The notes beneath the pieces are model-generated. The model made no database searches. It saw only the letters and a list, made by a program, of their open reading frames with translations, and was not told where the DNA came from. Source: Candidatus Cloacimonadota bacterium (GTDB taxonomy: Bacteria > Cloacimonadota > Cloacimonadia > Cloacimonadales > Cloacimonadaceae). From it: DNA of 32,159 nucleotides. Made by a program: the position numbers and the translations under genes. Below are positions 17,101 through 24,101 of this stretch, in pieces (position 1 is the stretch's first letter; the number at the start of each line of letters is the position of its first letter). The stretch is taken from NCBI GenBank assembly GCA_012839325.1, contig DUNQ01000004.1, positions 1 through 32,159 of the forward strand, read 5' to 3'.

Positions 17101-18460
17101 GGCAGGTGGCGGCATGCTTTGCCTGGGCGGAAGTCCCGGTAATCCCGAGGCTTGGGAGTATAAGTTCTATGATAATTTCTCGCCGGAAGACGAGGCATTT
17201 GAGACCATTATCAAGCTTTGCAGCGAAACATGCCAAGAAAACGAGGTCAAGAACCTCAAACAGCCGCAAATGTCTGTAAAATACAATAACATACTCTTCC
17301 TGCCGCTGTCCATTCGTCAGAGCTGTCTGGGTGTGGTTATGCTCTATTGTAGCAGAGGGTCTAACTACTTTAGCGAGCGTATCATAAACCTGCTCAATGC
17401 ACTTGCAAATCAGGTGATTGTAATCATTGAAAACATTCGCAGCGCAAATCTGGAAAAAACTCATGCCACGATCCGCGAGCAGCTGCTTGAAGACAATATC
17501 TATGCAAACATCATCGGCAAAAGCCAAGAGATGATGAAGATCTTTGAGATAGTGGAAAAGGTGAAGGATACACCCACTACAGTGCTTTTGGAAGGCGAGA
17601 GTGGAACAGGTAAGGAACTCATTGCCCGTGCCCTGCATTATAGCAGCAATAGGGCAAATAAGGCGTATATCGCACAATATTGCGGTGCATTACCGGAGTC
17701 GCTCTTGGAAAGCGAATTGTTTGGTCACGTGAAAGGCTCTTTCACCGGCGCAGCTTATGATAAGAAAGGACTCTTCGAGGTTGCCGATGGAGGCACGTTC
17801 TTCCTTGATGAGATTGCAGATATTAGTCAATCCACTCAAGCTAAACTATTGCGTGTCTTGCAGGAAGGCGAGATCAAGCGAGTGGGTGCCACCAAAACAG
17901 AGAAGGTCAATGTCCGCGTTGTATGCGCGACAAACATCTCGCTTTTAGATAAGGTGCAAAGCGGTGAATTCCGCTTGGATCTCTACTATCGCCTCAATGT
18001 GATAAGAATCCATGTTCCGCCGCTCAGAAACCGTCCGGGCGACGTCCCTCTTTTGGCAATTCATTTCTTGGATAAGTATAATAAGCGCATGGAAAAGAAT
18101 GTCTTAGGCTTCACATCAGAGGCCATGAAGATGCTTGAAAACTATGAGTTCCCGGGCAACGTCCGTCAGCTGGAAAACGAAGTAGAACGTGCTGTTACTC
18201 TCGTTGAGGACAACACCTTCATCGCGCCGGCAGACTTCTCCGAAGAGGTCTATAAACACATGGATCAGAGCCGAACGATTGATCTGCTCAGCTCAAAAAA
18301 GAACCTCAAAGAAGCCGTGGAGGAATTGGAACGCAAGATGATAGCCGCAAGCCTGGAGAAAAACGATTGGAATCAAACTCAGGCCGCTAAGGACTTGGGG
18401 CTTTCCAGGCAAGGGCTGATCAAGAAATTGCAAAGATATAACCTTAATCGAGATGAATGA
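14183..18460 (+). CDS. Giant sigma-54-dependent activator: P-loop ATPase - TPR - GAF - AAA+ - Fis HTH
   Basis: A 1425-residue cytosolic regulator. Residues 1-330 form a STAND/AAA-like ATPase with Walker A GRSGSGKS (39-46) and LLIDDCD as a Walker B candidate. About 390-930 is a long helical array with clear TPR units (NNMGVLFMFQGDWNSSESYF, NNLGGLMDDKGDAHRSLYYL, NNLGALRFKQGDWEGSIEYY). About 940-1095 is a GAF domain. The sigma-54 AAA+ domain follows: Walker A GESGTGKE from 1138, GSFTGA at 1185-1190 (GAFTGA with Ala to Ser), FLDEIADIS and an intact arginine-containing YYRLNVIRI region. The end (NQTQAAKDLGLSRQGLIKKL) is a Fis-type helix-turn-helix. There is no receiver domain, so the input is probably ligand or protein sensing rather than phosphorylation. 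GAGGAG precedes the ATG. It heads a 4-gene operon. Confidence 0.93.
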   Translation: MPDKMYQKMHLFISERFDLNRVLKLVQDQKSSHLLEVVGRSGSGKSHLVAPIMRSLGKIFPECVYFSPHPLSYNHLHELVQILTGLDFEAQNKIYAEYKEKYHSGRKYDFFFYITEQFTEKNLLKPLALLIDDCDVLDAYSNKFLQYVVQYAPEIGIQIIALSQKRQFPFSTVVAMPDFVAEDMQKLLAMVFPETGLSYISEGEILHSISGGNLMILEKILNELSRNITDGKLDLSPYLEKTYDALEVYEQNLESLNESQQELMLAMYVLDGMPLSEAAKALGRKSYKADANILIELGLLAAIDDKLIVQKKRNFRTWISSKNESYNQQLVKKLLEHLLSTNDKPQAIARLAQRTGLRRKQIFTDVLHLFDLISDSESSIAICEYLFSISKTPEDKITWLQCIAQHYSFLNQKDKAAEYYRQSLHICAENDLPAAEIVYHLSNNLFAINSNNFALEIIKKYSPTTIDDSWRARILLLKADILGENEEFVEAFANLEVVLGDLSVIEDQLIRYKLQAEAKKIRGKIHYYTNEWDNAQEAFKEAETLYLLAKDNVGLAAIYNNMGVLFMFQGDWNSSESYFLKSLDLEKKNYSLNGISVCYNNLGGLMDDKGDAHRSLYYLEEALKIQRLLAEPYNITNIYNNIGVTMMDHGDFERAEEALKKSMEIAIEFNFFRNTVASHNNLGALRFKQGDWEGSIEYYEKAIKLSEENSFGEGLLRSFNNLGEIYEKSGELNLAYDLYFKGLELLPEVSDDFIKAELYGNLGSVLTRLHKFKDAYRYLVESLDFFKNLGARDKIIEGYQHQAYYFIMTHNQESADYYANEALSLARELRNDLEIGKSYFYLGLLERKNLELAKQYFNDAIKYFLSSKNQYELSLANYELAGVLLDLQEWEKALQILKNNKKIIQRFGSIKILEQNDILLQKVMREYSEELKEVEFEENLLNQFYEITQKLNEITDLDIIIEQALSSLIDISEAGGGMLCLGGSPGNPEAWEYKFYDNFSPEDEAFETIIKLCSETCQENEVKNLKQPQMSVKYNNILFLPLSIRQSCLGVVMLYCSRGSNYFSERIINLLNALANQVIVIIENIRSANLEKTHATIREQLLEDNIYANIIGKSQEMMKIFEIVEKVKDTPTTVLLEGESGTGKELIARALHYSSNRANKAYIAQYCGALPESLLESELFGHVKGSFTGAAYDKKGLFEVADGGTFFLDEIADISQSTQAKLLRVLQEGEIKRVGATKTEKVNVRVVCATNISLLDKVQSGEFRLDLYYRLNVIRIHVPPLRNRPGDVPLLAIHFLDKYNKRMEKNVLGFTSEAMKMLENYEFPGNVRQLENEVERAVTLVEDNTFIAPADFSEEVYKHMDQSRTIDLLSSKKNLKEAVEELERKMIAASLEKNDWNQTQAAKDLGLSRQGLIKKLQRYNLNRDE

Positions 18461-21276
18461 TGAGCATTAGTAAAGTATTGAATTTTGTAGCGGTAGATAT
18501 AGAAACAACGGGGCTGAACGAAAGAAAAGATGAGATCATAGAGCTCGCGGCGATAAGATATGTAAAGGGCGTAGAAACAGAGCGCTTCCAGAGCTTCGTG
18601 AGGCCTGTTAATTCGCTGCCTAAGTTCGTTCAGCAGCTTACCAATATCACTGCTGATATGCTCAAGGATGCGCCTTTCATCAAGGAGATCTTACCCCGGT
18701 TTCGTCAGTTTGTAGGCAGCGATGCCATCGTTGGACACAATGTTAAGTTCGACTTAGGCTTCATCAATTTCAACCTCGAGATGGCGGGGCAATTCCCCAT
18801 GTCAAACGCGCTAATAGACACTCTCGATATTTCGCGTATCTACTTACCCTTTATAAGCAATCACAAACTCGGCACTTTGGTGAGTCATTTCAATATCCCC
18901 TTAGAAGATGCGCATAGAGCAGATGCCGATGCCAAAGCGACTGCGGAGCTCTTTGTGTTGATGATGCAATACATCTCGCAAAACTTTAGTATGATCACCA
19001 ATGGCAGGTTAAATAGCTTTGGAGTCATCTCACAATCTATTGACAGTCTTTTCTTTAGAACCATTCTCGAATATCAGAAAGGCACTGCTCTCACCTTTGC
19101 TGCGCCTAAGAAGATCAAGAGTCCTTTCTTTAATATTATTGAAAACAGCATGCCTGCCGCACCCGATGTGAGCATTCAGGATGTGTTTTCAAGCGATGGA
19201 CTCTTTAGTCAGAAGTTCCCAAACTTTGAATATCGCGAAGGGCAATTGCAGATGGCTGAAGAGGTCTATGATGCCCTCAATCGCAGCAGACACCTCGCTA
19301 TCGAAGCCGGAACGGGGATAGGTAAGTCTTTTGCTTATCTCGTGCCTGCCTTGAACTTCTCCAATAGGGGTAAATCACGCGTTGTGGTTTCAACAAATAC
19401 CAAGAACCTGCAGGAGCAGCTCTTTTATAAAGACTTGCCCCAGCTAAGAGAGATGTTGCCACTGCCCTTTAAGGCCGTGCTAATCAAGGGCAGAGAGAAC
19501 TACATCTGCGAAAGACGCTGGCAGGAACTCTTGGCGCAAAAGGAACTCAATCGCTGGGATGCACAGGCTTTACTTTATCTCTTTGTGTGGAAGTCTCAAA
19601 CCCAGACAGGCGACATCTCGGAGAACTCATCCTTTGATCGTCGTAGATTCAGCGTCACCTGGCGCAAGATCTGTTCTGATAGATACCTATGTTCAAATAG
19701 AAAATGCCCGCATTACCGCGAGTGTTATGTGATGCGTCTGCGCAAAGAAAGCGAGAACGCCTCCGTGATCGTAGCAAACCATGCCTTGCTCTTGGCAGAT
19801 ATGAAGATGGAGAACTCCACCCTCGGCGAGTATGACTACCTCATCATCGATGAAGCGCACAACCTCATGTCTGCTGCATCAACGCATCTGGGAGCAAGCA
19901 TCTCATATATAGATATTGCGGTGCTATTCAATCAATTAGCCGGCAGCTCGAAGCGCTCAAGAGGTACATTGTTAGGCAGCTTTGAATCCTCCATCAAAAG
20001 CAGTGTGCTCACCGAAGAGAAGAAAGGACAATGCATCTCGCAAATACAAAGGATTGCAGAGCTTACACAGAAGTGTAGAACCCCGGCGTTGGACTTCTTC
20101 AACCACGCAGCGCTCATGTGCAGTGCGGCTGATTCATACAACAAACTGAGGATCAAATCGGTAAGCGAAGCAGAAAAGCTCTTTCAGCAGATACAATCTT
20201 TTAATATGGACTTCAAGGAGCTGCTCAAAGCGGTCAAAGCACTGGAAAACATACTCAGCACATTGGAGCCCAAACAAGTCAAAGGTTTTGACCAATTGCA
20301 GGAAAGCATCAGCGCTATCTATATGAGACTCTCGGAGATAGAAGGCATCTTGCTCTCTATTGTCAATGCAGATTTCGACAACTATGCGCTATGGATTGAG
20401 AACGGCATCCGCTCGGATAAAAACGTGCCGCCATCATACCTGAACTATGCACCCATCGAGGTCAATACCTTCTTAAATGACCTTCTTTACAAGAAAGTGC
20501 CGTCCATAATCTTTACATCTGCGACTCTTGCGCTGAGAGGCAGGTTCCGCTATTTCATGGATCAATCCGGGCTTTCATTAGTGGAAGAAGGGGGCGTGGT
20601 CACCCGCATCGTGGATTCACCTTTTGATTACGACACTCAATCCCGCCTTTTGGTGACGAGCTTTCTGCCAGAACCCAAGGATAAATACTTCCAAAACCAA
20701 GCTTTATCATGCCTGAAAAGCGTGCTCAACACCGCTGATGTAGGCACCATGGTGCTTTTTACTGCATATAGAGACCTGGACGCGGCATACGACGAGCTTT
20801 CGGACGACTTTTTCCACGCTCAACGTCCACTATTTGCACAAGGCAAGGGCGGCAGCAGAACAAGTATCTTAGAGGAATTCAAGAAAGCAAAGAACGCGGC
20901 ACTGCTGGGCACATCCTCCTTTTGGGAAGGCGTAGACGTGCAGGGCGAATCCCTCTCGCTGCTCATTCTTTACAAGATCCCCTTCCAGGTTCCCTCCGAG
21001 CCTTTAGTTGAAGCATATTTAGACAAGCTCCAACGCGAGAACAAAGACTCTTTTATGCACTATATGCTGCCCAATGCATTGCTTAGACTAAGGCAAGGCT
21101 TTGGCAGACTCATACGCAGCAAAAGCGATAGAGGCATAGTCCTCATCATGGACAGCCGAGTAAGCCGCAAGAAATACGGACAATATTTCATGGAGATCTT
21201 ACCCGGCAAACACGTCCAACTCAAGAACGAACTTGAGATGCAAAACGAAATATCGAGGTTTTTTAGCAAGATATGA
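18457..21276 (+). CDS. dinG: DinG-type helicase fused to a DEDDh 3'-5' exonuclease domain
   Basis: A 939-residue fusion. Residues about 8-175 are a DnaQ/epsilon-like exonuclease: VAVDIETTGL (Asp14, Glu16), GHNVKFDLGF and the HRADADAKAT motif carrying the final His and Asp. From about residue 250 comes an XPD/DinG superfamily 2 helicase: Walker A GTGIGKS (285-291), DEAH (465-468), SATLALRG, and GTSSFWEGVDVQGESL plus QGFGRLIRSKSDRG in the C-terminal motor. Cys406, Cys412, Cys417 and Cys423 lie between Walker A and DEAH, where XPD-type enzymes hold a [4Fe-4S] cluster. It should act in DNA repair or R-loop/structure resolution. Its ATG overlaps the activator's stop by 4 nt, and it overlaps murB by 4 nt. 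Confidence 0.94.
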   Translation: MMSISKVLNFVAVDIETTGLNERKDEIIELAAIRYVKGVETERFQSFVRPVNSLPKFVQQLTNITADMLKDAPFIKEILPRFRQFVGSDAIVGHNVKFDLGFINFNLEMAGQFPMSNALIDTLDISRIYLPFISNHKLGTLVSHFNIPLEDAHRADADAKATAELFVLMMQYISQNFSMITNGRLNSFGVISQSIDSLFFRTILEYQKGTALTFAAPKKIKSPFFNIIENSMPAAPDVSIQDVFSSDGLFSQKFPNFEYREGQLQMAEEVYDALNRSRHLAIEAGTGIGKSFAYLVPALNFSNRGKSRVVVSTNTKNLQEQLFYKDLPQLREMLPLPFKAVLIKGRENYICERRWQELLAQKELNRWDAQALLYLFVWKSQTQTGDISENSSFDRRRFSVTWRKICSDRYLCSNRKCPHYRECYVMRLRKESENASVIVANHALLLADMKMENSTLGEYDYLIIDEAHNLMSAASTHLGASISYIDIAVLFNQLAGSSKRSRGTLLGSFESSIKSSVLTEEKKGQCISQIQRIAELTQKCRTPALDFFNHAALMCSAADSYNKLRIKSVSEAEKLFQQIQSFNMDFKELLKAVKALENILSTLEPKQVKGFDQLQESISAIYMRLSEIEGILLSIVNADFDNYALWIENGIRSDKNVPPSYLNYAPIEVNTFLNDLLYKKVPSIIFTSATLALRGRFRYFMDQSGLSLVEEGGVVTRIVDSPFDYDTQSRLLVTSFLPEPKDKYFQNQALSCLKSVLNTADVGTMVLFTAYRDLDAAYDELSDDFFHAQRPLFAQGKGGSRTSILEEFKKAKNAALLGTSSFWEGVDVQGESLSLLILYKIPFQVPSEPLVEAYLDKLQRENKDSFMHYMLPNALLRLRQGFGRLIRSKSDRGIVLIMDSRVSRKKYGQYFMEILPGKHVQLKNELEMQNEISRFFSKI

Positions 21277-22199
21277 AAACACTGAAACAAGCTTTCCCCG
21301 AAATGTATGAAAGCGGCAGACTCCTCTTTGATGAGCCGCTTGCGCCCTACAGCAGCTTCCAGATTGGCGGCCCTGCAGACGCACTTGCAAAGCCCAAAAG
21401 CCAGCGAGAACTCATAGACCTCCTACTTTGGGCGCTGAATAGCAATACCCCGTGGTTCATCCTCGGCAAGGGAACAAACCTGCTCATCTCTGACAAAGGC
21501 ATGCGCGGACTCATCATCGGCATGGAGAACTATCACAAGCTCACGCGGGATGAGAACTTCATCTCAGCCTTTGCCGGAGTGACGCTCAAAGAGCTCTGCG
21601 ACTTTGCCCAAGAACAAGGGCTTGCGGGACTCGAATTTGCCTGCGGGATCCCCGGCTCGGTAGGCGGTGCAGTCTTCATGAACGCCGGCGCTTACGGCGG
21701 TGAGATCAAGGACGTGCTCTATTGCAGCAAATGCCTGAAGCCTGAGATAGACTCGCTGACCTCATCCAATCCCATCATACACTTCCGCAAAGAACAGCAC
21801 GAATTCAGATATCGTAACAGCGCGCTGCAAAGCCTCGGCTTAATCCACCTAAGCTCGGTTTTTGAGCTAAAATATGACGAACCCGAAGCCATACTAATGA
21901 GAATGCAAGACCTGCACGATCAGCGTAACGATAAGCAGCCCATGGACATGCCCAGCGCGGGCTCCACCTTCAAGAGACCTGAAGGCTACTTCGCCGGCAA
22001 GCTCGTGGACGATTGTGGCCTAAGAGGCTACAGGATTGGCGATGCAGCGGTCTCAGACAAGCATTGCGGCTTCATCGTGAATCACGGCAACGCCACAGCT
22101 GCAGAGGTCTTGGAACTCATCCGCTATGTTCAAAACACTGTGAAAGAGCGCTACGGCGTGATGCTTGAGACCGAGATCAGGATAGTAGGGGAAATGTGA
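21273..22199 (+). CDS. murB: UDP-N-acetylenolpyruvoylglucosamine reductase
   Basis: MurB reduces the enolpyruvyl group to give UDP-MurNAc, the second committed step of peptidoglycan synthesis. It has FAD-binding segments YSSFQIGGPA and GKGTNLLISDKG, the GIPGSVGGAVFMNAGAYGGE loop, RYRNSAL, and the catalytic serine Ser231 in PSAGSTFKRP, followed by GGxIVNHGNATA-like FIVNHGNATAAEV and a C-terminal LETEIRIVG. At 308 residues with a short substrate loop it looks like a type II MurB. It overlaps dinG by 4 nt (ATGA) and the ABC permease by 4 nt, so expression is tied to the activator operon. Confidence 0.96.
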   Translation: MKTLKQAFPEMYESGRLLFDEPLAPYSSFQIGGPADALAKPKSQRELIDLLLWALNSNTPWFILGKGTNLLISDKGMRGLIIGMENYHKLTRDENFISAFAGVTLKELCDFAQEQGLAGLEFACGIPGSVGGAVFMNAGAYGGEIKDVLYCSKCLKPEIDSLTSSNPIIHFRKEQHEFRYRNSALQSLGLIHLSSVFELKYDEPEAILMRMQDLHDQRNDKQPMDMPSAGSTFKRPEGYFAGKLVDDCGLRGYRIGDAAVSDKHCGFIVNHGNATAAEVLELIRYVQNTVKERYGVMLETEIRIVGEM

Positions 22200-22978
22200 G
22201 AAAGACTCTGCTCCCTTTGGGGCTTTTGATAGTACTCTTGGCGCTTTGGCAATGGATCAGTTCAAGAGCATTGATCGCCTTTTGGATAGTTCCTGCCCCG
22301 CTGGATGTAGTCAGGGTTTTCACCGAACAACACGCACTGATCTGGCAACACCTCAAGCCCACACTATTAGCGGCGATCAGCGGACTTCTCATCAGCATCG
22401 TGATAGGCTCGCTATGCGCAATTCTGATGGACTTCTCCAAGATCTTCAAAGAGATAGTCTATCCCTATCTGATTGTTTCCCAGACTGTTCCCATCATCGC
22501 GATCGCACCGATCTTGATAATCTGGTTCGGCTATGGCATCTCATCAAAGATATTCACGGTGATCTTAGTCTGCTTTTTCCCGATTACCTTAGGGCTTTTT
22601 GAGGGCTTTCAACAGGTTCAGATTGATCAGATCCGACTGATGAAAGCATTGGGCGCATCTAACTATAAATGCTTCAGATACCTCAAATTACCCGCCAGTT
22701 TACCGGGCTTTTTCACAGGGCTAAAGCTTGCCGCTACCTACAGCGTGATGGGCGCAGTGATAGGAGAATGGTTAGGTGGATCAGCCGGACTGGGCATCTA
22801 CATGACGCGTGCAACGAAATCTTTTCAGACCGCTCATGTCTTTGCCGTGATCGGCGTTATCATCGCGCTTTCCATGGCTCTATTTGGGATAGTGGCGATC
22901 TTGGATCGAGTATTCCTCAGCTGGCGCTATCAGCATCACGACGAATATATCGAGCCCAAAAGACAAGCAAAAGCCTGA
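22196..22978 (+). CDS. ABC transporter permease of the SsuC/TauC/ThiX type
   Basis: A 260-residue inner-membrane permease with about six hydrophobic helices. The cytoplasmic EAA loop that contacts the ATPase is seen as LMKALGASNYKCFRYLKLPASLPGFFTGLKLA, broken here as LMKALGASNYKCFRYLKLP then the GFFTGLKLA end. The pattern fits importers for nitrate, sulfonate, taurine or the thiamine precursor HMP; the substrate cannot be told. The start is GTG, overlapping the murB stop (GTGA). The matching ATPase and substrate-binding protein are not nearby, because convergent gene ygjP follows after a 373-nt gap. Confidence 0.9.
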   Translation: MRKTLLPLGLLIVLLALWQWISSRALIAFWIVPAPLDVVRVFTEQHALIWQHLKPTLLAAISGLLISIVIGSLCAILMDFSKIFKEIVYPYLIVSQTVPIIAIAPILIIWFGYGISSKIFTVILVCFFPITLGLFEGFQQVQIDQIRLMKALGASNYKCFRYLKLPASLPGFFTGLKLAATYSVMGAVIGEWLGGSAGLGIYMTRATKSFQTAHVFAVIGVIIALSMALFGIVAILDRVFLSWRYQHHDEYIEPKRQAKA

Positions 22979-23034
22979 AGCCACCATCCACACAGGGCGA
23001 AACTTGAATAGATACAGCTTCGCCCCGTGGCTTC
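22977..23034 (+). terminator. Hairpin at the end of the activator-dinG-murB-permease operon
   Basis: GAAGCCAC (22977-22984) pairs with GTGGCTTC (23027-23034), and inside it GGGCGAA (22995-23001) pairs with TTCGCCC (23019-23025). Both stems are perfect. The outer left arm starts within the permease stop codon. There is no T-run directly after it (the nearest, TTTTT, starts about 20 nt further), so it may be a 3'-end stabilising or Rho-linked structure rather than a classical intrinsic terminator. Confidence 0.55.
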
Positions 23035-23351
23035 TACACTAACACTAAGCCTTAATTTTTCACAATTTTACACGACTATACACTTATAAAAGAACTATAG
23101 GGTTCTCTCCATTCACACCACCGTATTTGATTGGTGAACGGCACCCTCTACTTTTATATAGGAGCCCAAAAGTGAAAATTATGACCAAAAACGCGATTTA
23201 TTTTTCATCTTGAAAATAGTCAGTTTTTCAAATGACACTTAACACCAAGAGCACCAATATGTTCCACTGATGAATAAAAGTTGAAGATTCTTTAGAGTCA
23301 GAAAATGTTATGTAAACTTGATGCGAAAATAAGGATAAAACACCCTACTGT
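22979..23351. other. Convergent intergenic region
   Basis: A 373-nt gap between the permease and ygjP, which point towards each other. It carries the operon-end hairpin and the long inverted repeat at 23085-23158. The remaining 190 nt up to 23351 are A/T-rich, with no reading frame, tRNA or repeat that I can support. Confidence 0.75.
23085..23158. repeat. Long structured inverted repeat, possible ncRNA or bidirectional terminator
   Basis: TATAAAAG (23085-23092) is exactly complementary to CTTTTATA (23151-23158). After a 3-nt bulge, TATAGGGT (23096-23103) pairs with ACCCTCTA (23143-23150) with one mismatch. Inside, TTCACACCA (23112-23120) faces TGGTGAA (23132-23138) to give an inner hairpin. 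About 16 outer pairs plus an inner stem within 74 nt is far more than expected by chance. No T-run follows on either strand. Confidence 0.55.
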
Positions 23352-24041
23352 TCAGTCCCTGATAAGTGGTTTCGCCCTCAACTCATGAGCATTATCCCTA
23401 AGCCATTTTCTATGAACAAGATGCTGCGGGTCATACTTAGCCAATTCATCATAAAAGTCCGCCGAATGATTTGGATGCCTTAGATGACAAAGTTCATGCA
23501 AGATAATATAATCCTGAATCTCAGCCGGAGCCATGATGAGCGCATTTGAAAGCGAGATAGCCCCACGCGATGAACAAGATCCCCACCTACTTTTATTCCA
23601 CCTCAGCGATATCTTTGAGACAGGAAATCCATGCTCTTTTGCCAGACGTAAACAACGATTGTGCAATGCCTTCGCTCTTTCTGTATAAAAGTCTTTCAAG
23701 ACCTGATCAGCATAATCTTTAAGCTCGATATTGATAAAAAGCTTGCGATCTTCATGCTCAAATCTCCACGATGCTTCCCCGAGATCGCGATAGTGGATAC
23801 TAATCCTATCCCCTTGATAGGGAAACTCTTCCCCCTCCAAATACAGTGCTCCACTTGTCTTTTTGCCGGCATGTTCAAGCATCTTCTTTATGCGAACCAT
23901 ATTCTTCTCAATCAAATCCTCAATATACTGATGAGAGGTCCCGATAGGCGCACGCACCTGCAAAGAGCTTCCATCCAACGCTCTGATACCAATACTTTTC
24001 CGCTTAGAAAAGATCAGCGAAATATCCGGCTTTTTACTCAT
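23352..24041 (-). CDS. YgjP-type (SprT-like) zinc metallohydrolase
   Basis: A 229-residue protein of the YgjP/COG1451 family, annotated as M48-like metal-dependent hydrolases. The zinc motif is HELCH (His182, Glu183, His186) with a third His at 192 (NHSADF), preceded by the family motif RWGSCSSRGAISLSNALI at about 152-169. The N-terminal FSKRKSIGIRALDG segment matches the usual start of the family, supporting the ATG at 24041. No Shine-Dalgarno is visible; a terminator T-tract from gap lies immediately upstream. The biological substrate of the family is not well established. In some genomes relatives sit with restriction genes, but here it follows gap. Confidence 0.9.
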   Translation of the reverse strand: MSKKPDISLIFSKRKSIGIRALDGSSLQVRAPIGTSHQYIEDLIEKNMVRIKKMLEHAGKKTSGALYLEGEEFPYQGDRISIHYRDLGEASWRFEHEDRKLFINIELKDYADQVLKDFYTERAKALHNRCLRLAKEHGFPVSKISLRWNKSRWGSCSSRGAISLSNALIMAPAEIQDYIILHELCHLRHPNHSADFYDELAKYDPQHLVHRKWLRDNAHELRAKPLIRD

Positions 24042-24045
24042 ATCT

Positions 24046-24085
24046 TAAAAAAGAAAAAGCCCCGCCGAATGATAATTGACGGGGC
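24046..24085 (-). terminator. Intrinsic terminator of the GAPDH-like gene
   Basis: On the minus strand GCCCCG (24085-24080) pairs with CGGGGC (24064-24059), and the 3' side runs into TTTTTCTTTTTT (24058-24047). A classic GC stem plus T-tract, ending only 5 nt before the ygjP start codon. Confidence 0.9.
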
Positions 24086-24101
24086 ATTATAAGTGATTAT
24101 A

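Noticed and set aside
17096-17677. 193-codon minus-strand frame inside the sigma-54 activator gene
   Set aside because: It is antisense to the GAF and AAA+ coding region, which is unmistakable.
23085-23158. tRNA gene in the convergent gap
   Set aside because: The structure is one long bulged stem without a cloverleaf, T-loop sequence or anticodon arm.
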